From Haemophilus parainfluenzae (lineage in GTDB: Bacteria; Pseudomonadota; Gammaproteobacteria; Enterobacterales; Pasteurellaceae): DNA of 64,000 nt. The notes beneath the pieces are model-generated. The model had not been told where the DNA came from, did no database searches, and saw only the letters and a program-made list of their open reading frames with translations. The stretch lies in NCBI RefSeq assembly GCF_014931375.1, contig NZ_CP063117.1, positions 248,001 to 312,000 of the forward strand, written 5' to 3'. The translations under genes and the position numbers were made by a program. Each line of letters opens with the position of its first letter. Position 1 is the stretch's first letter. This document shows positions 19,437-29,571 of the stretch, one piece after another.

Positions 19437-21209
19437 TTACTTATCAAAAATAGCTTTCGTATATATTCGACTATAGTAATAACCGCTTTCTGGTCTAAAT
19501 TCCATATCAAGCTCACTCAAATAAATCGTAAAGCTTGGTCTATCAATTTTTAATAAATCTTGGTTAAGCGATTTAAGCTCAGCTTTAGAGATTTTTTTCA
19601 TCGGGTCTAGCTGATGTTCTTTGAATACTTTGTGAATATGTTCATCCATATTCGTACAATATCTGTCATGATCTTCAACAAAGCAAACCTCTGGCTTCTC
19701 TTCGTGCTTATCCGCTTTTTCATCAGATTTCATATAAGTCTGAACCTCTGGACGATAAAATCCAGGTCTCGGTACACGAATCCATTTTTTATACTGCGTG
19801 ACATCAATTGACGTCCATTCAAATCCTACTGTTGTTTTTCGGTCGCTAATTACTTGGCCATCGATGCGGATCTCATCACGATAAATATCGACTTTCAAAA
19901 GTTCTTTCGATTTTTCACCATATTGCTTCTTAAATACCTCTTGTCTTCCTTGATAAGCATCTTCCACAGAAGAGTCTAGCTCAATACTGTAAAGCAAATA
20001 GTCTGATACACTATCTAATTCTTTCCAATCCTTAAGCTCGCTTTTTGGCATATTTTCTAAACGTTCGACAAAATCTACATCATCACGAACTTTTCCTTGT
20101 CCATCAGATAAATTAAGCTTTGTGAGTAAATGCTCAAAACGTTCCGCTTGGCTTTGGTAAGCGATTTCTTTTGGCTTCACTACCCAAGTCATGGCAAAAA
20201 TTGCCACCATGACAACCCCAGAAATCAGGCGGTATTGACGTGCTTTTGGCACAATCAGAATCGCATAAGCAATCGTAATCGCTGTAGCTAAAGCCACTAA
20301 ATAAATACGTTGTTCCGTCCAAGCATAGGCACTAATACGGCGATCAATCGCCAACCATAACAACACGATTGGCACAATAGCAAGATATGGATAGAACTTA
20401 AAGAAAGTTTCCCAGCGGGCTTTAGCACAAATAGAACGTAATGCATATACGCCTAAACCACCAAGCAGGTAAGGCAAGGTAATATTAGCCAGCATGCCTT
20501 TTGGTAATACGCCTTCAAAAATAATTTGAACAACATAAGCATAAAGCAACACAGTGAAAATCATCAATGCGGGTGCTAATACGAAATTAACTAAAATTTC
20601 AAAAATGCGATTTAACGTCATTTCCGATTTAGCTTGGCGTTGTTGGAACACTAAGAAAAAGAGTGGCTGAGTAAAAATGCCTAAAGAAGTATAAAAATGA
20701 CTGTAGAAACTATCAGAAAACTCGACATTAAAGAGTGTTGTAATCGTAAATAGAATAGCCGCTACTAATCCAAACACCAACAACCATACCGCCGTCGCTA
20801 AGCCAAGATGGAATAGATTGGTAAAATTACGGTAGGTAAACCCTTGATTATTTTTTTCAAATGGGAAGCCTAATAATACCAGTAACGCAATAAAATTTGC
20901 GCCCCAAAATTTTGGACTCGTGAGATAAAACTCTGCACTATCATTAGTCATGCCAATAATGGCCAGCGCCACCAATGGCACAATCCATGAAAAACGATAC
21001 CAAGAATATGGGCGAGAGAGATAAACAAAGATAAACAACATTGGCTCAAATACCCAATAAGCCAAATGATCATTTCCTTGACGAGGCTCTAATTCCATAA
21101 ACCAAATTCCAATTGCAAATGCACTAATTAGAAAAATTTCAATCGGATGTGCAGACACTGCATTTTTTATCTGCGCTTTAGTCTTTTCGAAAAATGTTGA
21201 AACAGACAT
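19437..21209 (-). CDS. DUF4153 family inner-membrane protein
   Basis: This 590-residue membrane protein starts at the third of three consecutive ATGs, because AAGGA lies six bases before it. The N-terminal two thirds hold about 10-12 hydrophobic segments, for example IEIFLISAFAIGIWFMEL and LIVPLVALAI-like stretches. The region from about residue 355 is soluble and charged and ends with SGYYYSRIYTKAIFDK. The layout and sequence resemble DUF4153, whose function is unknown to me. It converges on the GT2 gene and diverges from eno. The soluble domain is probably periplasmic. Confidence 0.75.
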   Translation of the reverse strand: MSVSTFFEKTKAQIKNAVSAHPIEIFLISAFAIGIWFMELEPRQGNDHLAYWVFEPMLFIFVYLSRPYSWYRFSWIVPLVALAIIGMTNDSAEFYLTSPKFWGANFIALLVLLGFPFEKNNQGFTYRNFTNLFHLGLATAVWLLVFGLVAAILFTITTLFNVEFSDSFYSHFYTSLGIFTQPLFFLVFQQRQAKSEMTLNRIFEILVNFVLAPALMIFTVLLYAYVVQIIFEGVLPKGMLANITLPYLLGGLGVYALRSICAKARWETFFKFYPYLAIVPIVLLWLAIDRRISAYAWTEQRIYLVALATAITIAYAILIVPKARQYRLISGVVMVAIFAMTWVVKPKEIAYQSQAERFEHLLTKLNLSDGQGKVRDDVDFVERLENMPKSELKDWKELDSVSDYLLYSIELDSSVEDAYQGRQEVFKKQYGEKSKELLKVDIYRDEIRIDGQVISDRKTTVGFEWTSIDVTQYKKWIRVPRPGFYRPEVQTYMKSDEKADKHEEKPEVCFVEDHDRYCTNMDEHIHKVFKEHQLDPMKKISKAELKSLNQDLLKIDRPSFTIYLSELDMEFRPESGYYYSRIYTKAIFDK

Positions 21210-21350
21210 CATCATTCCTTTTTTATTCTATAAAGTCTTAATTAACACTTAATAATTCATACTGAAATAGTATGGAATTTACTGGCACTTTAACGAACTT
21301 TTATGGATAAATCCACTAAAATTAAATAGATATTGGATAAAAAGAGACAA

Positions 21351-21404
21351 AATCTCACCGCACTTTATTGAAAAACAAGATGCAGATCAAAGTGCGGTCA
21401 TTTT
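21351..21404. repeat. Opposed uptake-signal pair between DUF4153 and eno
   Basis: Cores ACCGCACTT (21357-21365) and AAGTGCGGT (21390-21398) face each other across 24 bases between two divergent starts. This is not a terminator position. It may be a transformation-related site only, or affect the leader of the eno transcript. Confidence 0.7.
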
Positions 21405-21479
21405 TCCAAGACAAATATCTAAATTTGCTTTATTATATTCCCGTTTTAGGTTCGCCTAACTAATTTTAATTAACTTTAA

Positions 21480-22796
<1,317 letters not shown>

Positions 22797-22822
22797 TTTT
22801 TGCTTAATTTAATGTAAAATAG

Positions 22823-22854
22823 CACCGCACTTTGCAAAAAGTGCGGTGTTTTTC
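22823..22854 (+). terminator. Terminator after eno built from paired uptake signals
   Basis: CACCGCACTTT-GCA-AAAAGTGCGGTG is followed by TTTTTC. The cores are at 22824-22832 and 22839-22847. Confidence 0.9.
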
Positions 22855-22878
22855 TATCTAATATTCAAAGGAAAGAAA

Positions 22879-23298
22879 ATGTTACATTTAACCCTCGAAG
22901 ATCAACTCTTTCTCGGTCAACCAAAACAAGTCGGCACACACTCGACAGTGCATGATCATCTGGCAGTGATGTTTGAAGATGACGGTGAAACCGGCTATTT
23001 TTATGCGTTAGATATGCGTCAAAATGCACAGCCTGTTGTCGATTGCTTACATGTTTATAACGTCGATAATACACGCAATCACCACGAAGCACGTAAATTA
23101 GAAATCTGCTGGGATGAAAGCGGTTATTTAGCCTTATTGCTTATTAACGGCTATCCACATGCTGTATTTGATTTTGCTCATTTGATCGGCTATAACACCA
23201 ACAAACATCCTCAACCTGACTTAATGAGCATGTGGACACACGAAGAAATCACCAATGAACGTGCGACCACATGGCTTGGTGTGAATACGATTAAATAG
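22879..23298 (+). CDS. Small conserved protein, DUF2251-like
   Basis: This 139-residue cytoplasmic protein starts at MLHLTLEDQL, with AAAGGAAAG just upstream. It is acidic, with the pattern DHLAVMFEDDGETGYFYALD, a run of His in TRNHHEARKLEICWDESGYLALLLINGYPHAVFDF (quoted in part), and a C-terminus AEW-like TTWLGVNTIK. I believe it belongs to DUF2251, a family without known function. It precedes the YigB-like phosphatase by eight bases in an apparent four-gene operon with ygiB-ygiC. Confidence 0.7.
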   Translation: MLHLTLEDQLFLGQPKQVGTHSTVHDHLAVMFEDDGETGYFYALDMRQNAQPVVDCLHVYNVDNTRNHHEARKLEICWDESGYLALLLINGYPHAVFDFAHLIGYNTNKHPQPDLMSMWTHEEITNERATTWLGVNTIK

Positions 23299-23306
23299 GA
23301 TTAACT

Positions 23307-24014
23307 ATGCGATTTTACCGTGGTCTTCAGCCTTTCAAGGTCATGAGTTTTGATCTTGATGATACCCTTTACGATAACAGTGATGTCATTCGTTTGGCCG
23401 AAGAACGCTTTCTTCAATGTGTGCAAGAACACGCACAACTGAGCGAGCTTACCTCAGAATATTGGCGAGAATGGAAATGGCAACTGGCGAAGAAAGATCC
23501 CTTGATTGCTGAAGATGTGATTGCCTGGCGTGTCGAAACGTTACGGCACTTACTGATGCATCATGGTAAAAGTGCGGTTGAAATTGACCGCACTTTGGTC
23601 CTTGCCATGGAAGAATTTATTGAATGGCGACATAAAATTGATGTGCCAGCTGAAAGCATTGAAGTATTAAACCAACTGAAAGATCGCTACCCGCTTAGCG
23701 TGATTACTAATGGTAATGTGATTGCAACACGCATTGGGCTTGAACACTTTCAGCTGCGTTTACGTGGTGGAGAGCAAGGCAGAGCGAAACCTCATCAAGA
23801 TTTGTTCCACCAAACCGCCCATTATTTTGGCGTAAAACCGAGTGAAATTTTACATATTGGTGATAACTTAACCACGGATATTCAAGGCGCCATTCAAGCC
23901 GGCTGCCAAGCTGTATGGATTAATTTATCAGGCAAAAACCTCAATTCATTTACTGAAGCAAGAGTTTTGCCTACATTAGAAATCAATCATTTAACTGAAT
24001 TATTAACACTTTAA
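23307..24014 (+). CDS. yigB: HAD-family phosphatase, YigB-like
   Basis: This 235-residue haloacid dehalogenase-type phosphatase has motif I FDLDDTLYDN (residues about 16-25), motif II Thr in VITNGN, motif III Lys in GRAKPHQDLF and motif IV GDNLTTDIQGA. The cap is a C1-type helical insert. E. coli YigB is one of the phosphatases that dephosphorylate the riboflavin precursor 5-amino-6-(5-phosphoribitylamino)uracil and FMN; that substrate is inferred. The gene contains an internal opposed pair of uptake signals (23570-23595), encoding part of the helical cap. Confidence 0.85.
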   Translation: MRFYRGLQPFKVMSFDLDDTLYDNSDVIRLAEERFLQCVQEHAQLSELTSEYWREWKWQLAKKDPLIAEDVIAWRVETLRHLLMHHGKSAVEIDRTLVLAMEEFIEWRHKIDVPAESIEVLNQLKDRYPLSVITNGNVIATRIGLEHFQLRLRGGEQGRAKPHQDLFHQTAHYFGVKPSEILHIGDNLTTDIQGAIQAGCQAVWINLSGKNLNSFTEARVLPTLEINHLTELLTL

Positions 24015-24018
24015 CTCT

Positions 24019-24648
24019 ATGATGAAAAAGAAAAATCAAGTTCTCGTCAGCCTTTCCATTGTGGCTTTACTGGGCGGTTGCTCAGAAGAGCAAGTTCAAC
24101 GTGATGTTTATAATAGCCTTGAGGATTGTTTAGCTGATTGGCAAAAAATTGAATTATGCGAAGCTGACCAATCTAATGAAAATAACAGCAGCACGACTGC
24201 ACATGCAGGATCTGGCTCCTCTCTCTCGGGTAATTTAAATACACGTCCAAGCAATAATAGTGAATGGTCAGAAGACAATCAAACCGTCAAACAAACCTTA
24301 AATCCAGATGGAGCGACTCACTCTGGCAACTCAAGCAGTTCTGAGGGAACAAGCCACACGAGCTCTGCAACAGGAGAAGGACACGGCAGTATGGGTAGTG
24401 CGATTGCAGGTGCCGCAATGGGTTATATGATCGCGCGTACGATGGGCTCATTTTTAGGCCCTAGCTATAATCCAAGTAACCGTGCCGTTTCAACCCCAAC
24501 CGGTCAAGTTATCCAACCTCAAACTAATCGTTCTGTCGGTAAACCTGTATTAGTGAAAGGTAATGCAGGTAGCACTTACAGTAAACCGGTTTCTCGCGGT
24601 GGATTTAAAAGCTCAAATTCAAGCAGCAGCCGTAGCTCAGGCGGTTAA
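24019..24648 (+). CDS. ygiB: YgiB-like lipoprotein (DUF1190)
   Basis: This 209-residue lipoprotein has a signal ending LLGGCSEE (Cys at about 22). The YgiB-typical motif VQRDVYNSLEDCLADW follows, then a Ser/Gly/Asn-rich low-complexity middle. A Gly/Ala segment, MGSAIAGAAMGYMIAR, precedes a Ser-rich tail ending SSRSSGG. YgiB is always found with the ATP-grasp protein YgiC, which follows two bases downstream. The pair's function is not established; outer-membrane or envelope stress links exist in enterobacteria. Confidence 0.85.
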   Translation: MMKKKNQVLVSLSIVALLGGCSEEQVQRDVYNSLEDCLADWQKIELCEADQSNENNSSTTAHAGSGSSLSGNLNTRPSNNSEWSEDNQTVKQTLNPDGATHSGNSSSSEGTSHTSSATGEGHGSMGSAIAGAAMGYMIARTMGSFLGPSYNPSNRAVSTPTGQVIQPQTNRSVGKPVLVKGNAGSTYSKPVSRGGFKSSNSSSSRSSGG

Positions 24649-24650
24649 AC

Positions 24651-25832
24651 ATGAAACGTATCACAGGCTTTCCTACTCGTCCCAATATGGTGCAACAATT
24701 ATTAGATGTGGGCTTTGATTACTATAATCTGCCTTCTTCTGATGGCTCCCATTATTGGTCAGATAATGTGGCGTATGAATTTACCCTAGCGGAAATCGAT
24801 CATATTGAAGACGCCACCAACGAATTGCACGCGATGTGTATGGACTTTGTTGCCGATGAAGTGAAACAAGGTGATTATGCCCATTATCGCTTCACCGATT
24901 TACAGAAAAATCTGATTGAACAAACATGGGCTAAAAACGTACCGCACTTATATGGCCGTTTTGATTTTGGTTATGACGGCGAAAACCTCAAAATGTTTGA
25001 GTACAATGCCGACACGCCCACTTCCCTGCTTGAAGCTGCCGTGGTGCAATGGCAATGGTTAGAGCAAATTGAAGGCTTAGCACATCGTGATCAATTTAAT
25101 TGGATTCACGAAGAATTGCTCAATCGCTTTCAGTTTATTCAACAGCAAACAGGGCTAAACGATTTCCATTTTAGTGCCATGCAAGAAGCGGGCCGTGAAG
25201 ATTGGGGCAATATAGATTACTTGGCGGATGTGGCTTACAATGCAGGTTGGCATATTCATCAGCTTGCTATTGAAGATGTAGGTTACGATAAAGACAGTCA
25301 ACAATTCCTCGATCTGAATAATCAGCCTATTGATTGTTTATTCAAGCTCTACCCGCTTGAATGGATGACTACCACCGAATATGCACCACACATGCTTAAT
25401 TCATCCACCACCTTTATTGAACCTGCGTGGAAATTACTATTAAGCAATAAAGTGCTATTAGCGAAATTGTGGCAAAAACATCCAAACCACCCTTTATTAC
25501 TACCCGCTTACTTTAGCAAGCATGATATTACCGATCGCCAATCAATATGGGTGAAAAAACCGACGTTAGGCCGTGAGGGCGCCAATGTTTCTTACTATGA
25601 AAAACGTAATGGTCTAGAATTTGCCGCCAAAGGCAGCGAACATTCTGCCTTTTACGATCAAGCAGGATACATCTATCAACAAAAATTTGAACTGCCAAAT
25701 TTTGATGGTATGTATCCAATGATTGGTTCTTGGGTAGTAGGTGATGTGGCTTGTGGCATCGGATTAAGAGAAGATTTTACCCCAGTTACCGGCAATGATA
25801 GCCACTTCATTCCGCATTACTTTGTGGAATAA
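24651..25832 (+). CDS. ygiC: YgiC-like ATP-grasp protein (glutathionylspermidine synthase family)
   Basis: This 393-residue protein has the glutathionylspermidine-synthase-like ATP-grasp fold: FDFGYDGENLKMFEYNADTPTSLLEAA (quoted in part), then VKKPTLGREGANVSYYE for the ATP-lysine region, and PNFDGMYPMIGSWVVGDVACGIGLRED (in part) near the end. It lacks the N-terminal amidase domain of E. coli Gss, so it is an amide ligase-like protein of unknown substrate. It is cotranscribed with ygiB. Confidence 0.88.
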   Translation: MKRITGFPTRPNMVQQLLDVGFDYYNLPSSDGSHYWSDNVAYEFTLAEIDHIEDATNELHAMCMDFVADEVKQGDYAHYRFTDLQKNLIEQTWAKNVPHLYGRFDFGYDGENLKMFEYNADTPTSLLEAAVVQWQWLEQIEGLAHRDQFNWIHEELLNRFQFIQQQTGLNDFHFSAMQEAGREDWGNIDYLADVAYNAGWHIHQLAIEDVGYDKDSQQFLDLNNQPIDCLFKLYPLEWMTTTEYAPHMLNSSTTFIEPAWKLLLSNKVLLAKLWQKHPNHPLLLPAYFSKHDITDRQSIWVKKPTLGREGANVSYYEKRNGLEFAAKGSEHSAFYDQAGYIYQQKFELPNFDGMYPMIGSWVVGDVACGIGLREDFTPVTGNDSHFIPHYFVE

Positions 25833-25880
25833 AAACAACACAAAAACTGACCGCACTTAATAGATAATAAGGAGATAAAT

Positions 25881-27026
25881 ATGTATCCATTTAGTTTTCA
25901 AAACCCAACTCGCATTGAATTTGGACTCGATAAAGAAAAAGAGATGGGGAAATATATGCACGAATACGCTGCAAAAAAGGCCTTAATTATCTATGGTAGT
26001 GAGCGTGTCAAACAATCAGGCTTATTTGAAGATGTGGCGAAAAGCTTGCGTGAGCATGGCATTGAATACATTGAATGTGGCGGGGTAAAAAGTAACCCAA
26101 CAATCAGTAAAGTCCGTGAAGCCGTTGCAATGGCAAAAGCCTTTGGTGCAGATAGTGTGTTGAGTATTGGTGGCGGCTCTTGCCTTGATAGTGCGAAAGC
26201 GATCGCAGCAGGTGCGTGCTATGACGGTGATACTTGGGACTTCTTTAAAGGCACACCTGTGCAAAAAGCATTGATGATTTTTGATGTAATCACCCTTGCA
26301 GCAACAGGCAGTGAAATGAACTGGGGCTCAGTCATTACCAATGAAGAAACGCAACAAAAATATTCGATTCACAGCAACCATTTATTCCCAAAAGTATCAG
26401 TCATTAATCCGAAATTACAAGCGACCGTCAGTCGTGATTATTTAGTGTATTCTGCTGCGGATATTATTGCTCATTCTATTGAAGCCTACTTCACGGCTGA
26501 ATATCGCCCTGAAATTATTGATTTCTTAGTAGAAAGCAATATTAAAACGGTTATTCGCACCACGGAAATCTTGCTTAATGACCCACAAGATCTCAATGCA
26601 CGTAGTGAATTTGCCTGGGCGGCTACACTTGCGTTAAATGGTTTAACGCATTTAGGTATCTCACCTTACGGTTTCCCAAATCATATGATTGAGCATTCCA
26701 TGAGTGCGATTTCAGATGTGCCACATGGAGCTGGGCTGTCCGTCATTATGCCTGCGTGGATGCAATGGTATCAATCTCAAAGACCTGCTCAATTCAAACG
26801 CTTTGCTAAAGAAATATTTGGCCTAGATAATGCTGAAGAGGGTATCTTCGTCTTAAAAGCTTGGTTTGATAAAATCGGCACACCAACTCGTCTTGAACAA
26901 CTTGGTATTGATGATAAAACCTTAGCTGAAATTGTCGATAATGCGGCTCAAACTGCAATCAGAGCGAAAGTGGAAAAAACGTATACCAAAGAAGCTATTG
27001 AAGCCATTTTTGCTTTAGCGAAGTAA
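25881..27026 (+). CDS. Iron-containing alcohol dehydrogenase, YqhD/BdhA type
   Basis: This 381-residue enzyme belongs to family III (iron-type) alcohol dehydrogenases. It has the nucleotide-binding GGGSCLDSAKAI, and GG-x-S-x2-D is the hallmark. Metal ligands lie in SAADIIAHSIEAYF (Asp, His) and in HMIEHSMSAISDVPHGAGLSV (quoted in part; two His). The N-terminus MYPFSFQNPTRIEFG and length are like YqhD and butanol dehydrogenases, which reduce aldehydes with NADPH. Physiological role is probably aldehyde detoxification or fermentation. GGAG lies before the start; an uptake signal precedes it. Confidence 0.9.
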   Translation: MYPFSFQNPTRIEFGLDKEKEMGKYMHEYAAKKALIIYGSERVKQSGLFEDVAKSLREHGIEYIECGGVKSNPTISKVREAVAMAKAFGADSVLSIGGGSCLDSAKAIAAGACYDGDTWDFFKGTPVQKALMIFDVITLAATGSEMNWGSVITNEETQQKYSIHSNHLFPKVSVINPKLQATVSRDYLVYSAADIIAHSIEAYFTAEYRPEIIDFLVESNIKTVIRTTEILLNDPQDLNARSEFAWAATLALNGLTHLGISPYGFPNHMIEHSMSAISDVPHGAGLSVIMPAWMQWYQSQRPAQFKRFAKEIFGLDNAEEGIFVLKAWFDKIGTPTRLEQLGIDDKTLAEIVDNAAQTAIRAKVEKTYTKEAIEAIFALAK

Positions 27027-27035
27027 TCTCTCATA

Positions 27036-27085
27036 AAAAAGAGCGGTCAAATTCAAAATATAATAAAATTTGAGCGCTCTTTTTA
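27036..27085 (+). terminator. Terminator after the alcohol dehydrogenase gene
   Basis: AAAGAGCG..CAAATT and AATTTG..CGCTCTTT pair across an AT-rich loop and are followed by TTTTATA. It uses the GAGCGGTC variant rather than a true uptake core. Confidence 0.75.
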
Positions 27086-27124
27086 TATTCTCAATATTTC
27101 ACTTATTGAAAGCATGTAAAAAAT

Positions 27125-27155
27125 AACCGCACTTTAGTTACCCAAAGTGCGGTTA
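27125..27155 (-). terminator. Terminator after rplA built from paired uptake signals
   Basis: TAACCGCACTTT-AGTTACC-CAAAGTGCGGTTA lies 26 bases past the rplA stop (split for length). It ends the rplK-rplA transcript; no rplJ follows. Confidence 0.85.
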
Positions 27156-27180
27156 ATTTGAATTAAGTTTTAACGCTTAA

Positions 27181-27870
27181 TTATAGTGAAGCTTGATCAA
27201 CAGCCACACCAGCACCCATAGTTGTAGAGATGCTTACTTTCTTGATAAAGATACCTTTTGCAGTAGTTGGTTTTGCTTTGTTTAAAGCAGCCAATAATGC
27301 TTGAAGGTTTTCTTTTAATTGAACTTCAGAGAAGTTTGCTTTACCAATTGTTGTGTGGATGATACCGTTTTTATCGTTACGATAACGGATCTGACCAGAT
27401 TTAGCATTTTTAACTGCTTCAGCAACGTTTGGTGTTACGGTACCAACTTTAGGGTTTGGCATTAAACCACGTGGGCCTAATACTTGACCTAATTGACCAA
27501 CAACACGCATTGCATCAGGAGAAGCGATAACAACGTCAAAGTTCATTTCGCCTTTTTTGATTTGCTCTGCTAAATCTTCCATACCGACTAAATCAGCACC
27601 AGCTTCTTTAGCTGCATCTGCGTTAGCACCTTGGGTGAACACAGCTACGCGTACTTCACGACCAGTACCGTGTGGTAATACAGTTGCACCACGAACGTTT
27701 TGGTCTGATTTACGAGGATCGATACCTAAGTTTACTGCAACGTCAACACTTTCAACGAATTTAGCTGTTGCGAATTGTTTTAATAACGCGATTGCTTCGT
27801 TGATTTCGTATGCTTTAGTAGAATCTACGCCAGCTTTGATTGCTTTCATTTTTTTAGTCAATTTAGCCAT
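27181..27870 (-). CDS. rplA: 50S ribosomal protein L1
   Basis: L1 binds 23S rRNA at the E-site stalk and represses its own operon by binding the rplK leader. The 229-residue protein has the family motifs [18 protein letters not shown] and [15 protein letters not shown], and [16 protein letters not shown]. It lies four bases downstream of rplK. Unlike E. coli, rplJ-rplL do not follow; a terminator and a convergent alcohol dehydrogenase gene do. Confidence 0.99.
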   Translation of the reverse strand: MAKLTKKMKAIKAGVDSTKAYEINEAIALLKQFATAKFVESVDVAVNLGIDPRKSDQNVRGATVLPHGTGREVRVAVFTQGANADAAKEAGADLVGMEDLAEQIKKGEMNFDVVIASPDAMRVVGQLGQVLGPRGLMPNPKVGTVTPNVAEAVKNAKSGQIRYRNDKNGIIHTTIGKANFSEVQLKENLQALLAALNKAKPTTAKGIFIKKVSISTTMGAGVAVDQASL

Positions 27871-27874
27871 CGTA

Positions 27875-28303
27875 TTATTCCTCCACCACTAAGCCCATTG
27901 AGCGAGCAGTACCAGCAATTGATTTCATTTTAGTTTCGATAGTCGCGCCAGTCATATCTGCTGCTTTAGTTTCAGCGATTTGACGAACTTGATCTAAAGT
28001 TACTTTACCCACTTTATCTTTGTTCGGTTTACCAGAACCAGATTTAATACCTGCAGCTTTTTTCAATAATACTGCTGCTGGTGGAGTTTTAGTAATGAAA
28101 GTGAATGAACGGTCTGCATATACAGTGATAACAACTGGAATTGGTAAACCTTTTTCAATGCTCTCAGTACGAGCGTTGAATGCTTTACAGAATTCCATGA
28201 TGTTCACACCTTGTTGACCTAATGCAGGACCAACTGGTGGTGATGGGTTTGCCATACCAGCTGCAACTTGCAACTTAACGTATGCTTGGACTTTTTTTGC
28301 CAT
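27875..28303 (-). CDS. rplK: 50S ribosomal protein L11
   Basis: L11 forms the GTPase-associated centre with 23S rRNA and is needed for RelA activation on stalled ribosomes. The 142-residue protein has the Pro-rich N-terminus [28 protein letters not shown] (in part) and the C-terminal RNA-binding [12 protein letters not shown]. Its mRNA leader holds an L1-binding structure and a good promoter. relA, whose product depends on L11, is at the left end of the window. Confidence 0.99.
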   Translation of the reverse strand: MAKKVQAYVKLQVAAGMANPSPPVGPALGQQGVNIMEFCKAFNARTESIEKGLPIPVVITVYADRSFTFITKTPPAAVLLKKAAGIKSGSGKPNKDKVGKVTLDQVRQIAETKAADMTGATIETKMKSIAGTARSMGLVVEE

Positions 28304-28310
28304 TTTTTAG

Positions 28311-28350
28311 TTTCCTCTAAATGGGTGATAACGCCGAAATCGGCTCCCCT
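28311..28350 (-). promoter_or_regulatory. L1-binding autoregulatory leader of rplK-rplA
   Basis: On the mRNA strand, GGGAGCCG-ATTT-CGGCG is followed by TTATCACCC and the ribosome-binding region TAGAGGAAAC. Stem GCCG/CGGC, with outer GGG/CCC separated by an asymmetric internal loop, matches the E. coli rplK leader that mimics the L1 site of 23S rRNA. It lets L1 repress both genes. Confidence 0.82.
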
Positions 28351-28366
28351 GTTAATGAAAGGCTGT

Positions 28367-28395
28367 ATTTTAATTAATCAGCCTCGAAATTTCAA
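28367..28395 (-). promoter_or_regulatory. Sigma-70 promoter of rplK-rplA
   Basis: On the minus strand TTGAAA (28395-28390) and TAAAAT (28372-28367) are separated by exactly 17 bases. Transcription would begin just before the L1-binding leader. Confidence 0.75.
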
Positions 28396-28416
28396 GTAGA
28401 AAAACTACTCGAAAAA

Positions 28417-28446
28417 CAACCGCACTTTATTGCTTAAGTGCGGTCA
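28417..28446 (-). terminator. Terminator between nusG and rplK built from paired uptake signals
   Basis: ACCGCACTT (28419-28427) and AAGTGCGGT (28436-28444) pair around TATTGCTT, followed on the minus strand by TGTTTTTC. It separates secE-nusG from rplK-rplA. Confidence 0.82.
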
Positions 28447-28474
28447 TTAAATCTCTTATTTTGGAAAAGGGAAA

Positions 28475-29032
28475 TTAACGTGTTTTTTCCACTTGACCAA
28501 ATTCAAGCTCAACTGGTGTTGCACGACCGAAGATAGATACAGACACTTTTAAGCGGCCTTTTTCGTAATCCACTTCTTCAACCGTACCATTAAAGTCAGC
28601 AAATGGACCTTCTGTCACACGTACTTCTTCACCTGGTTGATATTCTTTACGATGACGTGGTTTTTCAGCACTTTGCTCTAAACGATTTAAAATTAAATCT
28701 GCTTCACGTTTAGAAATTGGCGCTGGCTTATCTGGTGTACCACCAATAAAACCCATTACACGTGGTACACTTTTCACTAAGTGCCATGTGTCATCATTCA
28801 TTGCCATTTCAACTAATACATAGCCAGGGAAGAATTTACGTTCACTTTTACGACGTTTACCTGCTACGTTTTCAACGACTTCTTCAGTCGGCACTAACAC
28901 TTCGCCAAACTGATCTTCCATTTGTTGTTGTTTGATATATTCACGCAATGTGATTGCAACACGACTCTCAAAGCCTGAGAATGCTTGCAATACATACCAA
29001 CGTTTTTTGGATACGTTTTCAGTTTCGCTCAT
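28475..29032 (-). CDS. nusG: Transcription termination/antitermination protein NusG
   Basis: NusG binds RNA polymerase, suppresses pausing and links it to Rho or the ribosome. The 185-residue protein has the NGN domain ([46 protein letters not shown]) and the C-terminal KOW domain ([20 protein letters not shown]). It starts one base after the secE stop, so both are translated from one mRNA. Confidence 0.99.
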   Translation of the reverse strand: MSETENVSKKRWYVLQAFSGFESRVAITLREYIKQQQMEDQFGEVLVPTEEVVENVAGKRRKSERKFFPGYVLVEMAMNDDTWHLVKSVPRVMGFIGGTPDKPAPISKREADLILNRLEQSAEKPRHRKEYQPGEEVRVTEGPFADFNGTVEEVDYEKGRLKVSVSIFGRATPVELEFGQVEKTR

Positions 29033-29033
29033 T

Positions 29034-29450
29034 TTAGAATCTCAAATCAGTTAAGAAGTTAATCAATGCAATGATAATTGAATCAATTGCCCAGAAGAAT
29101 AAAGAGGTAAGCACGGTTACTGCAATCACGATTAAAGTGGTTTGACGTGTTTCTGCACGAGTTGGCCATACCACTTTACGACCTTCAACTTTTGCTTCGC
29201 TAAAGAATGTACGAGCTTTTGTACCTTGGTTGGTAATTGCAGCGAAACCAAAGGCAATTAATAAGGCGACAACTACGCCAACTACACGCACAGGTAAAGA
29301 AAAGGCTTCTTTAAAATAAACGTTACCAATTGCTGCGGCGGTAAAAAATGCCACAGAAAGAATCCAAAGAAGCGTGTTTAAGCCTTTTGATTTTCCTTCT
29401 ACGACTTGTTCTTGGTCGTGTTTCTTTTTCTCAACAATTTCAGTTGCCAT
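29034..29450 (-). CDS. secE: Protein translocase subunit SecE
   Basis: SecE is the essential small subunit clamping SecY in the inner-membrane translocon. The 138-residue protein has the three-segment form typical of Gammaproteobacteria, with hydrophobic stretches at about 26-43, 54-72 and 108-130. The conserved amphipathic motif [20 protein letters not shown] (ending at the third segment) is present. It is paired with nusG downstream as in most bacteria. clpX lies downstream of neither; it is upstream only by position on the same strand. Confidence 0.97.
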   Translation of the reverse strand: MATEIVEKKKHDQEQVVEGKSKGLNTLLWILSVAFFTAAAIGNVYFKEAFSLPVRVVGVVVALLIAFGFAAITNQGTKARTFFSEAKVEGRKVVWPTRAETRQTTLIVIAVTVLTSLFFWAIDSIIIALINFLTDLRF

Positions 29451-29571
29451 AATTGAATCCGTATAAAATAAGGGATAAATAATTTTTAGATTAATTTCAG
29501 AACGTGCGATTGTAGCATTTTCTTTGGGGATTGCCTATGAAAAATATTAGAAAAAACAACCGCACTTTCTG

